Source: Motacilla alba alba (lineage: Eukaryota; Chordata; Aves; Passeriformes; Motacillidae). Taken from it: 64,000 nt of DNA. The stretch's first letter is position 1, and each line of letters starts with the position of its first letter. The notes beneath the pieces were generated by a model that was not told the DNA's origin, searched no databases, and saw nothing but the letters and a program-made list of their open reading frames with translations. This document shows, in pieces, positions 1 to 12,624 of this stretch. A program made the position numbers and the translations under genes. The stretch lies in assembly GCF_015832195.1 (NCBI RefSeq), contig NC_052017.1:46143652-46207651 (forward strand), given 5' to 3'.

Positions 1-899
1 GTTGTATACCTCCATGTAAATCCTTGCTCATGTAACTTCTGCTAAAGTAATTTATTCTTGAAGGCAGAGAACACAAGAATGGCTCCCTATAAAATATCTT
101 AGCTATGATTATTGCCCAAGGTAACGTCATGTTTAAATTTTAGACTTTTATACAACTCTGTTCTTGGAGTATGTTGTGTTTGGCGCACTAAATCTTTGTA
201 GATTTTATTTTATTGTTAATAACACTTTGGAAAGGAAGAGCAAATACTCTTGCTCTTTTGTCATGTTCATTGCAGGGGCTTGTGACAAAGGCTGAGATAC
301 ATATTTTGAAGAGCTCTCCTCAAAATCAGGTTAAAAATAATGAATCAAACATGTAAAATCTGATTGTTAATCCCCGAAAAACGATTTCTTTTCACTTCCT
401 GACCCAAAGCTTAGGTATGGGGTTGGTGGCATTTTGCCTTGCGTGAATGGTTTCATCTTCTGTAAATCTGAATTATTTGTGAAATTTGGTGTGAATGTCA
501 ATGCACTGAATGCCATAGGGAAAGGACTCTTCTTGGATGGCAGACTGCTTCCTGAGTATTGCTTTGTACAACTTATGGACACTCAGAGCCTGCGGGATGG
601 GCCCCATAGAAAGAGTAGAGCTGACTGGAACTTGCTTTAGGAGCCTTTCGGAGCAAGACAGCATCACTGCTCTCTCACTGCCAAAAGGAAGGCAAAGGAA
701 GAGGGCACTGGTGTGAGCCTGTTCCCTCCTCATCCCCAGGACAGGAGGAGGCCAGGCTGGTGGGGGCTCTGTGGGTCTCTGCACTCTCGTGTGTTGGTTT
801 TGAGGTTGGACGGGAAGGAAAGGAAGGAAAAAGGGATTGGTAGGAAGGAAAGGTAGGAAAAGAAATTGTCCTCCAGTCACCTTTGCCTGCTCTTTATCC
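1..899. other. Intergenic, no gene recognised
   Basis: No coding exon, RNA gene or clear transposon is recognised here. A purine-rich stretch of GGAAGGAAA-like words lies at about 807-865, just before the CR1 fragment. The long minus-strand open frame crossing 473-1213 runs partly antisense through that CR1 and has no recognisable domain, so I treat it as a chance frame. Confidence 0.6.
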
Positions 900-1371
900 A
901 GTTGGGAATGGTTTTGCAGAGGCTGCAGCGAAGGGAGAAGGGCCTTGAGGGGAAGCTGTACAAGGAACTTGGTCTGTTCATCCTGGAGAAGAGGAGACTG
1001 AGGGGAGACCTCATAGAAGTCAGCAGCTTCCTCATGAGGGGAAGTGGAGGGGCAGGCACTGATCTCTTCACTGTCAGGACCAGTGATAGGACTCGAGGGA
1101 ATGGCCTGAAACTGAGTCAGGGGGGTTTTAGGTTTGTCAGCTGGAAAAGTTTTTTGACCCAGAGGGTGGCTGGGCGCTGGAACAGGCTCCCCAGGGAAGT
1201 GGTCACAACACAAGCCTGAAAGACTTCAAGAAGCATTTGAACAACAGTGTCAGGCACATGGTGTGATGTTTTAGCACATGGGCTGTTCTGTGCTGGGTCA
1301 GAAGCTGGATATTGATGATTCTTACAGGTCCCTTGTGGCTCAGAATATTTTGCAATTCTGTGATTGCATGG
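900..1371 (+). mobile_element. CR1 LINE 3' fragment (5'-truncated)
   Basis: The sequence reads as the 3' part of an avian CR1 retrotransposon in + orientation. Diagnostic pieces are 'GGAGAAGAGGAGACTGAGGG' near 985, 'TGGAACAGGCTCCCCAGGGA' near 1179 and a diverged tail around 1327-1362 resembling the CR1 end (GGTCCCTTGTGGCTCAGAATATT). Only the last part of the element is present, as is usual for CR1, which is nearly always 5'-truncated. The ORF2 reading frame is not intact. The subfamily with 'GTGGTCACAACACAAGCCTGA' differs from the commonest CR1 type, but I cannot assign it without a library search. Confidence 0.8.
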
Positions 1372-2672
1372 AATTGTTTAAACAGAGACTGTTACTCTTT
1401 CTGTAGGATACTAGTTCTGGTTTAAGCTAACTTTCTTTCTTTTATGCTTTTTTGGTGCAGACACTATTAATTTGGAGACATCTCTTTCACAGAATGTTTC
1501 TCCTCTTTCCATTAAAGACTCTTTTTTGGCTACTATAATTCTCCTAGCTGGCAGTTCAAATGAGAGCTTATTTTTTCACCTTCCTAACAGGCTGACAGAT
1601 ATATTCTTGGGGGATACTGATAGGAACAACTTAAGAAAAACAAGAGGGGAGGGATGGTGGAAAAGAAAGCCAAGTGACACATTGAAGATGGTGTCTCCCA
1701 AAAATTCCTACCTGTCCATGGGCACTTGGCTACCTCTGTGCTGAGGCTGCAGACTCAAGCATGGGAAAAGTCCCCTTGTTTCTTTCACTCTTGCTTTGAT
1801 ATTCAGACATTTAGAAATGTCTTCTCATGAAGACCTCTCTCCAATAATTTTTCCCCGAATGCATGCACTAATTACAGCAGCAGAATTGTGAAGAACATTG
1901 GCTAAATATAAATTATGGAAGGGAATTAAATACAGCTCCCAGCTGAGCTTAGATTCCCAAAAAGTCTTTTAATGTGTTAATCTGTTTCACCATTTACCGT
2001 ACTTGATAATTTTATCCTAAGCTTTATGGTTTTTTGGAGTTCATCCTACTGCAGACTTTGTAGATATCTTTGCTTTGTCACAAAGCTCATGTGCAGCTCT
2101 CTGGCAGAGATCCTGCCTTTTATTCCAAATAAATACAAATTTACAACCTTTACTGAGCCATCTTCTTAGTAACATTACGCGGTGTCCCTGCCCAAGTCTC
2201 ACCAAATCCTGGAATTGCACGTGGTAACCCTCATGTCATATTAGTAGAAAAAAGGGAAAAAAGGTTAGGCATCCATTAAAAAAAAAAAAAAATCACTGAA
2301 TTAATGGTTCTGCCACCCAGATGTTAACTTTGCTTGTGTCCCCTATGTCTCACTATTGTTAAGTTCTCAGATGAAAACCAAGATTTTCGAACTTAGTGAT
2401 GGGTGCTTTCTAAATTTGGTGTGTTGAATTTAGGATGAAAATTTTAAAGGAATTCATTCTCAATGTTTGGCAGCACTTCTTGGACACTTAGACTGTCTCC
2501 AGGTTGCTCAGGCTGAACAGGACAAATAGAAGTACCCAGTTTTCTACAGGTTTCTCAGACTGACATTCAGCTTTAATTTGTGGGAAGCTTTCCTCTCTCC
2601 CTTGTCCTTATACACTGGCTTCTGACATATGAACGAGACATTTTATTTTCATCATTGTTTAGATACTTCCTT
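1372..2672. other. Intergenic, no gene recognised
   Basis: Unique AT-rich sequence with one A tract near 2278-2292. No exon-like reading frame, RNA gene or recognisable repeat was seen. Confidence 0.55.
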
Positions 2673-3209
2673 TCAGCTGGATGATATTTGATTTGGCTCA
2701 ATGCCCTGAATTTTACTCATCATGTTTTCCTTTGCATTTTCAATGCTTTGTAAATAAATTTGTTCATTTATTCTTAATGGAGCTCTTTTAAGAAAGCTGA
2801 TCACATGCTGCACAAAGGGACACCTGTCTCTGCTGTGTGAGTAATCTTGCAAAGACGTATTAGCAAATGCATTTATAGTGGTACTCATGGAGGGCTGAGA
2901 CGAAGGAGAAGTCATCTGTATGAAGCATCTGGAGCAAGTCCCTGATCCTGAGTGACCAGTGCTGGATGCAGCAGCTGCCTGCTGGGACCGCAGCATCATG
3001 GGGACTCCAGTCTGGGGCATCAGGCACCTGGGGGGTGGGGATGGGCTGAGCCCAGTCTGGGACATCAGCCCACACCACATGTTGGGGACAAGATCAGCAG
3101 ATTCCATGGCCAGGCAGTTCAGGGCTGTGTGGAGCTGAAGACTGGCAGCGGACATTAGGACATGGAGTGAAATGGGCTCCTGAGCCATAGGCAGAGGTAG
3201 GAGTGTCAC
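2673..3209 (-). other. Unidentified 178-codon open frame
   Basis: This is the second-longest uninterrupted ATG-stop frame in the window. The N-terminal two thirds is rich in Ser, Pro, Met and Gln and includes a near-repeat at DNA level (CCCAGTCTGGG-type words twice between 3009 and 3063). The C-terminal third is more protein-like, with charged and hydrophobic residues (FVQHVISFLKRAPL near its start). I do not recognise a domain, signal peptide or membrane segment. No splice context, paralogue or conserved neighbour supports expression. It could be a chance frame, a fragment of an old exon or mobile-element gene, or part of a noncoding transcript. No function is proposed. Confidence 0.15.
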
Positions 3210-6200
3210 CAGGAGAGGTCAGAATGGGACAAAAAGGGCTGTTCATACCCTCAGGACCCTGTCTGCAGCTCTAATGTTATCAAGCGTTATAGAGCTGTCA
3301 GTAGTTTGGGATTTATAGATGTTTGTAGATAATATACTGGCAGCAAATGAGGTTGAAATTTGCTAAAGAAGTTGGCCACTATTAATAACTTCCCTTAATC
3401 AAATTAATGCATTTCTGGATGATAACACATGGTAATCTCTCCTTGGAGATTGTTCTTGGCAGAGGATAGATGCATGTAGCTCTAGTTTCTGTGTGTGTGT
3501 GACAGGATGGGATGAAATAATAGCGTTGAGCTGCGTATATGTGGTTATATTTGTATTCCCTTGCTTAAATGAGTAAGCCCTTCTGCTTTGAGTTTGGCAC
3601 ATTGGTGGTATTAAAAGTGCCTTATAATGCTGCCTTTCTGAATCTTTCTTGTCAGGCTTATCAGGCTTGTGCCCAGCTGTTCCTTTTTGCTGTACACTTC
3701 TAAGCTGCTGCAGTGCTTCACCCCAGAAACTGCTGCTCATTGAGCTCTGATAGAAATGTTCCTGCTGTGGTGTTACATCCATCAGAATGTACATCCATCC
3801 CTCTGAGCCTTGTGGTAAAAAAAGTAACACAGCACAAAACAAATGGGTGCTCAGAGGTGTCCATAAGGGACTTGGTTGACTCGAATACACAAAATCTTCT
3901 CAGCATTTGAAGGCTTCAGGCTGATCTTAAGCACTGCATGTCCAAATTTTTTCAGCTGGGACCAGAAGATGAGCAAGCTTATGTATCTCCAACTTCACTG
4001 TGTATTAAGATTCTTTCTAGCTAAATAGATTGAGGGATGTTAGTTAGTTCTGGTTTATTGCTTTGTGTTTATTCCTTTTTCAGGTGTGCAAGGAGAGTTG
4101 CTCAAACTTCAGAAGTGTCTGCTTCACATTACATCCAGCAGAAAAGCCACATTTCTGGCAAGTGGGTAAATACATGCAGTACTTTTAGTCCTGTCTTGCT
4201 GCCTTAACAGGCACAGATGGTTTTGAAGAAAAACCTAAACATTTTGAGGCATAGCTGAATTCCAGCCCTGAAACTTCTGAAAGTTCACAGCAATGAAACC
4301 AAGCAGTAGAAGGAAATGCTTGAGAAGCAAGACATCTGGGTTGACCTGGGCTGTCCACCTGCATCACTAAGTACAGTGGAATAGCAGTGGTGGATCTGCA
4401 GAGCAAAAGAGCTGACACTGCAGACTCAGCAGCAAAGACACACACGTTTCAGGGGGATATGCTCTGGATTAGTCTCATCCTGAGGGGTCCACATCTGTCA
4501 GTGACTGGAGCGCCCTACGGGCAGTTGTGGAAAGCTTCTTACAGTAAGTTTTATTTGAAAGACACCCAGTTTGTGTTCTTCAGGACTGCTCAGCCATGTG
4601 AACCAAAATGTGGTAAATGGGAAAAATTGGGAGGGTCACTTCAAAAGGGCACTCTTGATCTGAACTAAAAGGCTAACACAGATGGACCTGTAATCTTTCC
4701 CTGTCTGTCATGCTTTCTAGTAAGTAGTCTAGGAAACTGCTCCACAAATCCAAAAGCTCTACAGAGGTCTCCCTTTTATTTCTTCTCACAGTGCTGGCAA
4801 AGGTATTGTTTTTTCCAAGCTAAATGTCCAGTTATGGCTCAAGTACTTTATTTAATTGGTGATAAAACCCACTGTGTGTGTTGGGGTTTTTAGTAAGGCC
4901 ATTTTGCTGCAGTCTAACAGCCTAACACAGGATGTTTGCTTGAAAGCCAAATTACTGGTTTTATTCAAGTATCATTAAGAGCAAGTGAAAACTGAAGGAA
5001 TTTTTTTAGACACCAGAGTAGAGAATCTGCATTAAATGAAATTTGCCAGAGGAAGAAAATTCTGGTTTATGTTTTCTGTGGCACTGTTTCTGCAATGAAA
5101 TTTCCAATGGGGATTCTTATGGAACTGTAATCCAGAAGCAAATGGATCAGCTTTAATTGTGTTTTCCTGTGGAGAAGAAGCACAAGCTCAAACACCCTCC
5201 AGTGTTTCTTGACTGAAGCTTTCATCTGTTTTACACTGCAGGTTTTTTTTACCAACTGAAGGTGAAAAGATTTGAAAAAGTCTTTCAAACATGTAAGAGC
5301 TGAGGGAAGTGAATGGAGTGCAAGGATGAATTAATGTTTATGTCCTGAACTTGCAGGAGTTTTGTGCATGATTACAGAAAGTTATTCTTTGTGTGTCATG
5401 GTCTGGGTGGTGGGAAGAAGCTGAAGCCACTGATCAAAATTCAGAATGTAAAATTGTTCCCCTTCTGTAAGTTCAGCAGGGATTTGCTAATGACCCCTGA
5501 AAGCCAGGATCTCATGGTGAATGTTTAGACTGTTCAGCTGTGGTATGGCAGCTTGAAAAAGGTGAAGTCAGCTGGGAAAAAAAAAGAGGAATAGAGATAA
5601 GTAATCCAATATGAAGGGTAGCTTTTCAACAAAGACAGGGAAGGAGCTTGGATCATGTGACAAAACTCTTCAACATATTATTAGAACAAATGTGTAAACT
5701 TGCAGCCTTTCCTCTGGGAAGACTAAGTCATACTGGGACAGCCACAGACGGGATGATGAGTGGAATGAGGAGCCTGATGCCAATGTAGAGGACATAAAAT
5801 ACATTGTTTCTTAAACAATGTCATAAAAGGACATTGTTTCTTCAGCCAAACAAAATAAAAACATGGTGGAACATTAGCATGTCAATAATCAAGAATGTTA
5901 AGTTCCCAACAAGAAGGACAAATATGACAGAAGTGACAACAGAGGCATGTGAACAAATGGTTATTAAAAAGCCATATATAAAGTGAAGATGCAATTGTAT
6001 TCCCAACCATCAGAGGTATGAGGTTCTGAACATGCTTTCTTTGAAAGCCCCCCCACCCCCAGCAGTGGGGACAAAAATCCATGTCTAAGACTGAGCTGGA
6101 TAATACTTTGTGAAAGGAAGAGCAGGAGGCTGATGCCTGCAAGAGGAGGGGACCGGATGCAACGATCCTTCAGGATGCTCCTTCAAGTTCTGTATTCTGA

Positions 6201-6897
6201 TACAGAGCTGTTGGAACACAGTGAAGAAAACAAAGGGAAAATTCAACTAATGTAAAAGCAGATATTTTTATAAATAAGTCAATAAATTTGTGTCCTTAGG
6301 ATCATGTAGCGAATGTGAAACACAATCAAAGTAAAGGCAGTGTTGTTATCTTTGCTGATAGAGGTGCATTATCCAATACAAGAGGTCAAATGATTATTGT
6401 ATTCTTGCTTGTGCACTAGGTTAGGATATATTCTGGTTTTACTCGCCTGAAATTTTTCTTGAGATGTGTACATGTTGTAGCAATTCTGTTCATGCCTGTA
6501 AACAGGAAGGCTAATTATTGCAGCAATATGGATGAGGTAATGGAGCGTGACTGTCGGGAGTGCAACTGGTGAGCAGGCAGATAACAGGCTAATGACTGAG
6601 ACCTTGTCAGAAAAATGAGAGTTCTGAGCGAGATGCCTGCAGTATTGTGCACAGGGGATATGGAGGCTGGAAGTGGCCAAGCACAGCAATTGAAGACACA
6701 TGGTTCAAGGTGAACACATACTGCTGGTGATGACTGAGGCTCAACTGTGTGCTTAAAGAAATGAAGCATTTTAAATAATGGGAAAGTACACAATGCAGTG
6801 TTTGAAGATTTGATTAAATGTATGCAGACAGGAGCTATGATCTGGCTGCTTTCTTAGGTAGCTGCATCTGGACCTTCTTATATGCTGTTTGATCAAA
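3210..6897. other. Intergenic, no gene recognised
   Basis: About 3.7 kb without a gene or a repeat I can name. It contains a small hairpin at 5802-5820 (8-bp arms CATTGTTT/AAACAATG, 3-nt loop), with the word ACATTGTTTCTT repeated at 5831. Short open frames show no domain. Confidence 0.5.
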
Positions 6898-7440
6898 CAA
6901 ACATAGAATCAGACAGCCATAGGATGGTTTGGGTTGGAAGGAACCTTAAAGGCCATTTAGTTCCAACATCCCTGTCATGGACAGGGACAACCTCCACCAG
7001 ACTGGATGGTTCAAAGCCCTATCCATCCTGGCTTTGGTCACTGCGAGGGATGGGGCATCCACAGCTTCTCAGTACAACCTGTTCCAGTGCCTCATCACCC
7101 TCTAAGTGAAGAATTTTTTCCTGATATCCAATCTAAACCTGCCCTCTGTCAGTTTGAAGCCATTCTCCCTTGTACTATCTCTACATGTAAAGAGTGCTTC
7201 TCTAGCTCTCTTGACGGCCCCCTTCATGTACTGTAAAAATGCCACGAAGTCTCTTCTCCCGACTGAGCAATCCCAGCTCTCTTAGGCAGTCCTCATAGGA
7301 GAGGTGCTGCAGATGTCTGCTTATGTTCCTGACCCTCCTGTGGACTCACTCCTACAGGTCCACATCCTTCCTATATTTGGGCCTCCAGAGCTGGATGCAG
7401 CACTCCAGGTTGGGTTTCACTAGGGCTGAGGGGCAGAAAT
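6898..7440 (-). mobile_element. CR1 LINE 3' fragment
   Basis: On the + strand the segment begins with the reverse complement of the CR1 tail (ATAGAATCAGACAGCCATAG, then GGATGGTTTGGGTTGGAAGG). It continues through the typical antisense CR1 3' UTR and ORF2 end: TGCCTCATCACCCTC near 7088, TCCTCATAGGAGAGGTGCTGCAG near 7293 and CCTCCAGAGCTGGATGCAGC near 7381. The element therefore lies on the minus strand with its 3' end at the left. It is about 540 bp, 5'-truncated and diverged, so it is not coding-competent. Confidence 0.9.
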
Positions 7441-8217
7441 AGCTCTCTTCAGCTGCTGGTCACATGCTAGATGTTGAACAGACTAAGTCTTTCAGGTGAA
7501 GGTGGTCTTGAGGGAAGACTATGGTTAAATGGGATGGAGAATGTAGGATTTATCTCTTGCCAGTGAGAGAGACAGATAATTGATCTACGAATTGTGGCTA
7601 GTGGGTGTGGACTTGTGAAAAAACACTGTTACACAGCTGAGCACCAAGAGACTGTGGAAGTAGCATATCCATCAAAAGCAGACCTTGATGCAGAATTACT
7701 TTAATATGAGTGGATTGCTGTAAAAGATGGCTTTCGTTGTCTCTCAAGGCACCTGCAGTTCCTGCACTCTTGGTGTCTTGAAGCTCAAAACACAAATAGA
7801 GCTCAGAGAAGGTTGTACAAAATTAATCTACATTGAAGAGGTCTTTCCATGATCAGTACAGTAGAAAGAGTTAAAAACCAAATATTTAAAACAGGATAAT
7901 AACCTTTACCTCTGACACTAGAGGAAATACATGTCTAGCATGTTACATTGCACACAGATAGGATTCTAATGATTGGAGCCCAGCACAAATCAACTCATCG
8001 AACTTGTTAATGAAAGCACTCCTCTGATTTAAATTGCTCAGTAAAGTGGTCATATGGAAATCGTAACGGGCAGCACATCTTGTAAAAAGTAAATGAAAGA
8101 TGCAAAGCTTTTGTCTCATGTTGGCTACAGGTGACTCTAGTGCAGCACCTCAACAGATACAAGTTTGAATGTGGCAGCACTGTCCCAGTAGGGGCAAGGC
8201 AGCTGTTGAAGTTTGAC

Positions 8218-8219
<2 letters not shown>
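7441..8219. other. Intergenic, no gene recognised
   Basis: Unique sequence between two CR1 fragments, with no exon or repeat recognised. Confidence 0.5.

Positions 8220-8250
<31 letters not shown>
8220..8250. repeat. (ATT)n microsatellite
   Basis: Ten uninterrupted ATT/TTA units in a row, a simple trinucleotide repeat. It is likely polymorphic in length between individuals. Confidence 0.95.
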
Positions 8251-8403
8251 CTGCAGTGGCCTTGTGTCCTGTTCCATGAGGCAGAGTGGCACAAGTTCCC
8301 TTAGGGAGAGTGTTACCAGAAGGTTGCTGGAGGAGCCAGTCAGGAGAGAGCATCTGGAGAAAAATTCAGCTGAGAATATGTGTCAAGAGCCTCTGGGCCA
8401 GGA

Positions 8404-8535
8404 TGAATATTCATAAAATCATAAAATGGTTTGTGTTGGAAGGGACCATAAAGACCATCCAGTTCCAAGCCCCCTGCTCTGGGCAGGGACACTTTTCACT
8501 GGATCAGGTTGCTCAAAGCCCCATCCAGCATCATC
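8404..8535 (-). mobile_element. CR1 LINE 3' terminal fragment
   Basis: The + strand shows a duplicated ATCATAAA terminal word, then AATGGTTTGTGTTGGAAGGG, AAGACCATCCAGTTCCAA, GGGCAGGGACAC and TTGCTCAAAGCCCCATCCA. This is the antisense of the last ~130 bp of CR1. It is a second, shorter minus-strand copy about 1 kb from the 6.9-7.4 kb copy. The two could be one insertion event plus rearrangement, but more simply they are independent insertions because each has its own 3' terminus. Confidence 0.85.
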
Positions 8536-11500
8536 CTATATTGTAGCAGAGCTGTCAAGTGAATTGCCTGAGGAGGGTTCTGCAGGTCTAGACTGTCCTC
8601 TGAGGAAAGTGAAAACAAGGGCTGTTTAGGCAGCAAATCTGGATATATACTACCAACACAGTGAGTGGGATGCTGCCTAGCTCATTAAGAGGTGAGTTTG
8701 GAGGCCCAGGTTTGCTCGCCAAGTTTGCCAAGAGGCATTTGTTCACCTGAGATAGCCTTGGTAAGGCTGTTGAGATCAAAGACCAACCCTTTATCCAAGG
8801 TTCAGCAAGTCACAGCTTTTAAACTTGTTATCCAATACTCCTCAGCTTACAGTCCAGCAAGGAGTTAAAACAGAAAATCAAAGGGGTGCAGCTTTTGTTT
8901 TGGACCACAGTATATGTACCACATCCAAACCAGAAAGAAAATGTGTGTATAGGGAATAACATCTCAGATGCATTAAAAAAAAAAATCCAACCTCAAAACT
9001 ATCTTATGCTTGAAAATGGGAAGGTGGGTTTTAGTAATGATTTTGGTAGTTTGGGTTTGTGAGTTTTTTTGTTTGGTTGGGTTTTTCTTTTTTTTTTTTT
9101 TTTTGTTTGGTTTGGTTTGAGTTTTGGTCTTGTTTTTGGTTTTTTGTTTTGCTTTACTTGCCTTTTTTGGTTTTGTTTGTTTGATAGGGTTTTTTTCCTT
9201 TAACACCATCTAGAAAAGGCTGCTTTCTTCAGCTATGCTAGGAGTGACAGATGCAATAGAGGTGATGTAGAAAAGTACATAGCCCCATCTACCATTTGAG
9301 GTGCAGTGTGGAGGGCATTTTTTACTCAAACTACTCCCTTGGCCATGTAAGGGTAGGAGAAATCTTGTGTACAGCATTGGGATTTGAAGTGGAAGGACAA
9401 TTTATGGAGATCATTCGGCAGCATCTCAGACGCCCTTTGTTATTAAAAAGCCACATTGCTATCCTTAATTCCATTCTGTGCAAATGTAAACAGACACTTC
9501 TCTAGCCTCTGGTTAATTCATTAAATGGTGCAGTGTAAGTTACAGCCACAGCTGAGCTGCAGTAAGGGAGAGAGTGGCAAAAAAACCCCCGTTTCTCAAG
9601 CATGTTCTAAGAGGTATAACAGTGATTAAGTAAAAAAGCAAAATCAGTAGTTAAATGCAGGAACCAGTCTGTGAAAACTTCTCAAATACGTAATCCTGAG
9701 AAAACTGTTGCACTTTCTTTCAAATCCTAAGTATCTTCTTCCCTCAAAAATATGTTCTCAGTTAAATCCATATCCAAGAAGATACTGCAACACAAGCTTT
9801 GTATTTCATGGTCACCTCTTTGTATTTCACAGTCGCTACTACAAAATTGCGGCAAATTTCTTCCTGTGCCCTCTCCTTGATTTGGTCACTCTAAGTGTTT
9901 ACAAAGCATTATCCTGCAAAATAATTGATTCAGTGCTATTAGGACTTGAAACTTTGAACAAATGCTGAAATTATGAACACTTGAGATGTATAAGAATAGG
10001 GACAATGGTCGTTCCCATCAACAAAAATAAAGGGAAGACAGATTTTCCTGATTGAACATTTTGCCTCAAGACTAAAGAAATAAGTGTGTTGTTGCAGAAC
10101 AGAATGTTCTCTGGGCATTAAAAATGATGCATTTAAATTAGAGGGGGGTGTTTTCCCTCTATGTTTCGAAGTTAAAATTAATGCAATCTCTCATAAAATT
10201 CTTATGGCATGATATGTATGTCTCCTTAAATACCATAATGTATTCACCACACTGTTTTCCTATATTCCCTTCTGTCTTTTGCAGGGGAGAAGCCACCATG
10301 TGCAATAAACTGTTCCAATGCAGTTTGGTGGCTGTTCCACACATTTTGGTAACTTCTGTGTATACTCACCTGTGTATATGCTGGGTGGCCTTTTGTTGCT
10401 CAGGAAAACGGAAAATCATCCCAGCAGAAAAAAAACCATTCTCCTTTGTGGGTTCTCTGTGAAGACACCAGTACTTTCTGTAGCTGCTGTTCATGAAGTT
10501 GCAAGATCTTTGTGTCTTGGACACATCCAGCACTCTGTGACTGCAGTTTGCTGGTGGACTCAAAAGGTAAGAATAGGAAAGATGTACAGTGTGATTACAG
10601 GTTTTGGCTGGGGTGGTTTTTTGTTGTTGTTGTTGTTGGGTTTTGTTTTGTTTTTTGGTTTTGTTTTTTTATTTTCTTTTTTAGAAAATCAAGCTAAAAA
10701 CCCTCTTAGTTTGTCTTACAAGTGACATTTAAATTAAAATATTTTTAAGCAACATTTTGAGCCCATGGATTCCTGCCATGTTATAAACACCTGACTGCAA
10801 CATAAAGTGATCTGAAGTACACATCCTGAAACAAAATTGAGCGCAGGATAGCACCAAAGGAATAAGTGATGAAGCCTGTTAAGACAACAACAAAGACTCT
10901 CTGATGTCAACAGTGCTATGAGGAACCTTATGGTATTTTATTAAAAGGTCAGCTGTAACCATCGGGTTGTTTCTTCTCCTGGAGCTTTATAAATGTCATT
11001 GGGAAAAAAAAAAAAAAAAAAAGATAAAGAGCAAAAACCATATGAACATATGCATTTCATCAGATGTGTATAGTGGTCACAGACGGTAGTCCTACTCTAA
11101 AATTTGGGCAATGGTATCACAAAATTTTGGCTAACACACACATAAATGAAGAGAGACATCCTTAGCTCATAGAACAGAAATAATGACATCAGAGAGTCAA
11201 TGTTAATCATAGCTGACCTTGAAAGTACAGTTAAAGAACTGAAATTTCTTCCAGTTTTAAGATTTCATGAGCTTTATACAGAGACCTTGATGATCTGAAA
11301 AAAATTCCAGCTAATGCATTGCAGATGAACCAAATCTCAACAAGCAAGAAGCAACACTAAGTCTCTGCCACCGCTGCTGGAAGGATGCAACTTGGATATA
11401 TCAACTACCAAAAATTATTCTGTCTAGTCCAGCTATGTATGCATATGTTGCTGGTGTGAGTCTTTTTTGAGGGGTAAAACAACTGAGCAAATAAAAAATA

Positions 11501-12029
11501 CATTGTATCAGGCTCCTTAACTTTTCTATTAATTTCTCAAGTACATTTTTAGTTGCTAAAGTCTTGTTACTTGTGAAGTTTAAGAATAGTCAAAAGACCT
11601 GTAATATTTCCATTTTAATTTCCATCTTTTAGTTGAATGGGGACTGAACCAAATCCATTAAATATGAATTAACTAAAATCTCTGCAAAACCTAAATAAAC
11701 CTAAACCTGAACTCTTTCCTCCTTATATTTATAATAATAGGATATCCCAGTCTCTGGATATCCTGGCTCAAGACATCCTAGCATTTATTGCTGTCCAGTG
11801 GAAATGTTTGCATCCTTAACTTCGGTAGAGGTAAGATGACTTCTGTGGCCTTCATTTATTCAGTTCCACCATGCAAAGCTCTCAGAGCATTTAACAAACC
11901 TTGCATAACTTTCACAGAGGTGTGTAAACATGTCTTCACCTTCTCATTGAAGCCAAATTAACTTTGTGTATTTTGAGATTCCACACATGTAAGTCCTTTG
12001 ATCATACCCAAAAGCATATGTGTGTTGTG
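8536..12029. other. Intergenic with T/G-rich low-complexity tracts
   Basis: No gene recognised. It holds a long T-rich GTTTGG/GTTTT tract at about 9058-9196, another at 10616-10682 and an A18-type tract near 11003-11021. Frames rich in Lys/Thr or Phe/Val translated across these tracts are low-complexity artefacts. Confidence 0.55.
9058..9196. repeat. T/G-rich low-complexity tract
   Basis: The tract is dominated by GTTTGGTTT and TTTTGTTT words with a long uninterrupted T run near 9087-9104. Runs like this are common in avian DNA and may derive from degraded poly(A) sequence on the opposite strand. Confidence 0.8.
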
Positions 12030-12624
12030 TGTTGTGGTTTAACCCCAGCCAGCAGCCAAGCCCCATGCAGCTGGTCACTCACTCCCCCACCAGTAGGATC
12101 AGGGAGAGAATGGGAAATTGCATAGCTAGAAAAACTTGGGGGTTGACATAAAGGCAGCTTGATTGAAAAAGCAAAAGCTGCATGCACAAGCAAAGCAAAA
12201 CAAGGGATTAATTCAGTGCTTCCCGTGGGCAGGCAGGTGTTCAGCCATCTCCAGCAGACCAGGGCCTCATCACAAGTAATGGTGACTTGGGAAGAGAAAA
12301 ACCACCACTCCATATGTCCCCCCTTCCTCCTTCTTGCCTCCACTTTGTGTACTGAGCATGATGCCATGGTCTGGAATGTCCCTTTGGTCAGTTTGGGTCA
12401 CCTGTCCTGGCTTTCCTGACTCCCAGCCTCCCACGCACCCTCAACTTCCCGACCAGTGTGGCAGTATAGAAAGCAAAAAAGGCTCTGTGTACCCCCTGCA
12501 ATAACAGAAAAAAAAAAAAAAAAACCTCTCTATATTATCAATCTTGTGTTCAGCACAAATCCAAAACACAGCCCCATACCAGCCGCTGTGAATAAAATTA
12601 ACTTCCCCAACCCAAACCAGCACA
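12030..12624 (-). mobile_element. Solo LTR of an avian endogenous retrovirus
   Basis: The segment starts TGTTGTGGTTTAACCCCAGC and ends AACCCAAACCAGCACA on the + strand. Both ends match, from memory, the termini of a very common avian LTR family whose sense strand begins TGTCCTGGTTTC; here that end is on the minus strand at 12624 (TGTGCTGGTTTGG). It has TG...CA ends and a length near 595 bp, with no internal retroviral sequence on either side, so it is most simply a solo LTR left by LTR-LTR recombination. GTGTG occurs at both flanks, but the left flank is TG-rich, so this target duplication is ambiguous. An A tract is embedded near 12508-12525. The family is usually called ERVL-like; I cannot confirm the class here. 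Confidence 0.75.

Noticed and set aside
473..1213. Long minus-strand open frame of 246 codons
   Set aside because: It runs partly antisense through a CR1 fragment and a purine-rich tract, and its Pro/Ser/Leu-rich translation has no domain. It is treated as a chance frame.
8973..9209. Lys/Thr/Gln-rich minus-strand open frame
   Set aside because: It is the translation of a T/G-rich low-complexity tract.
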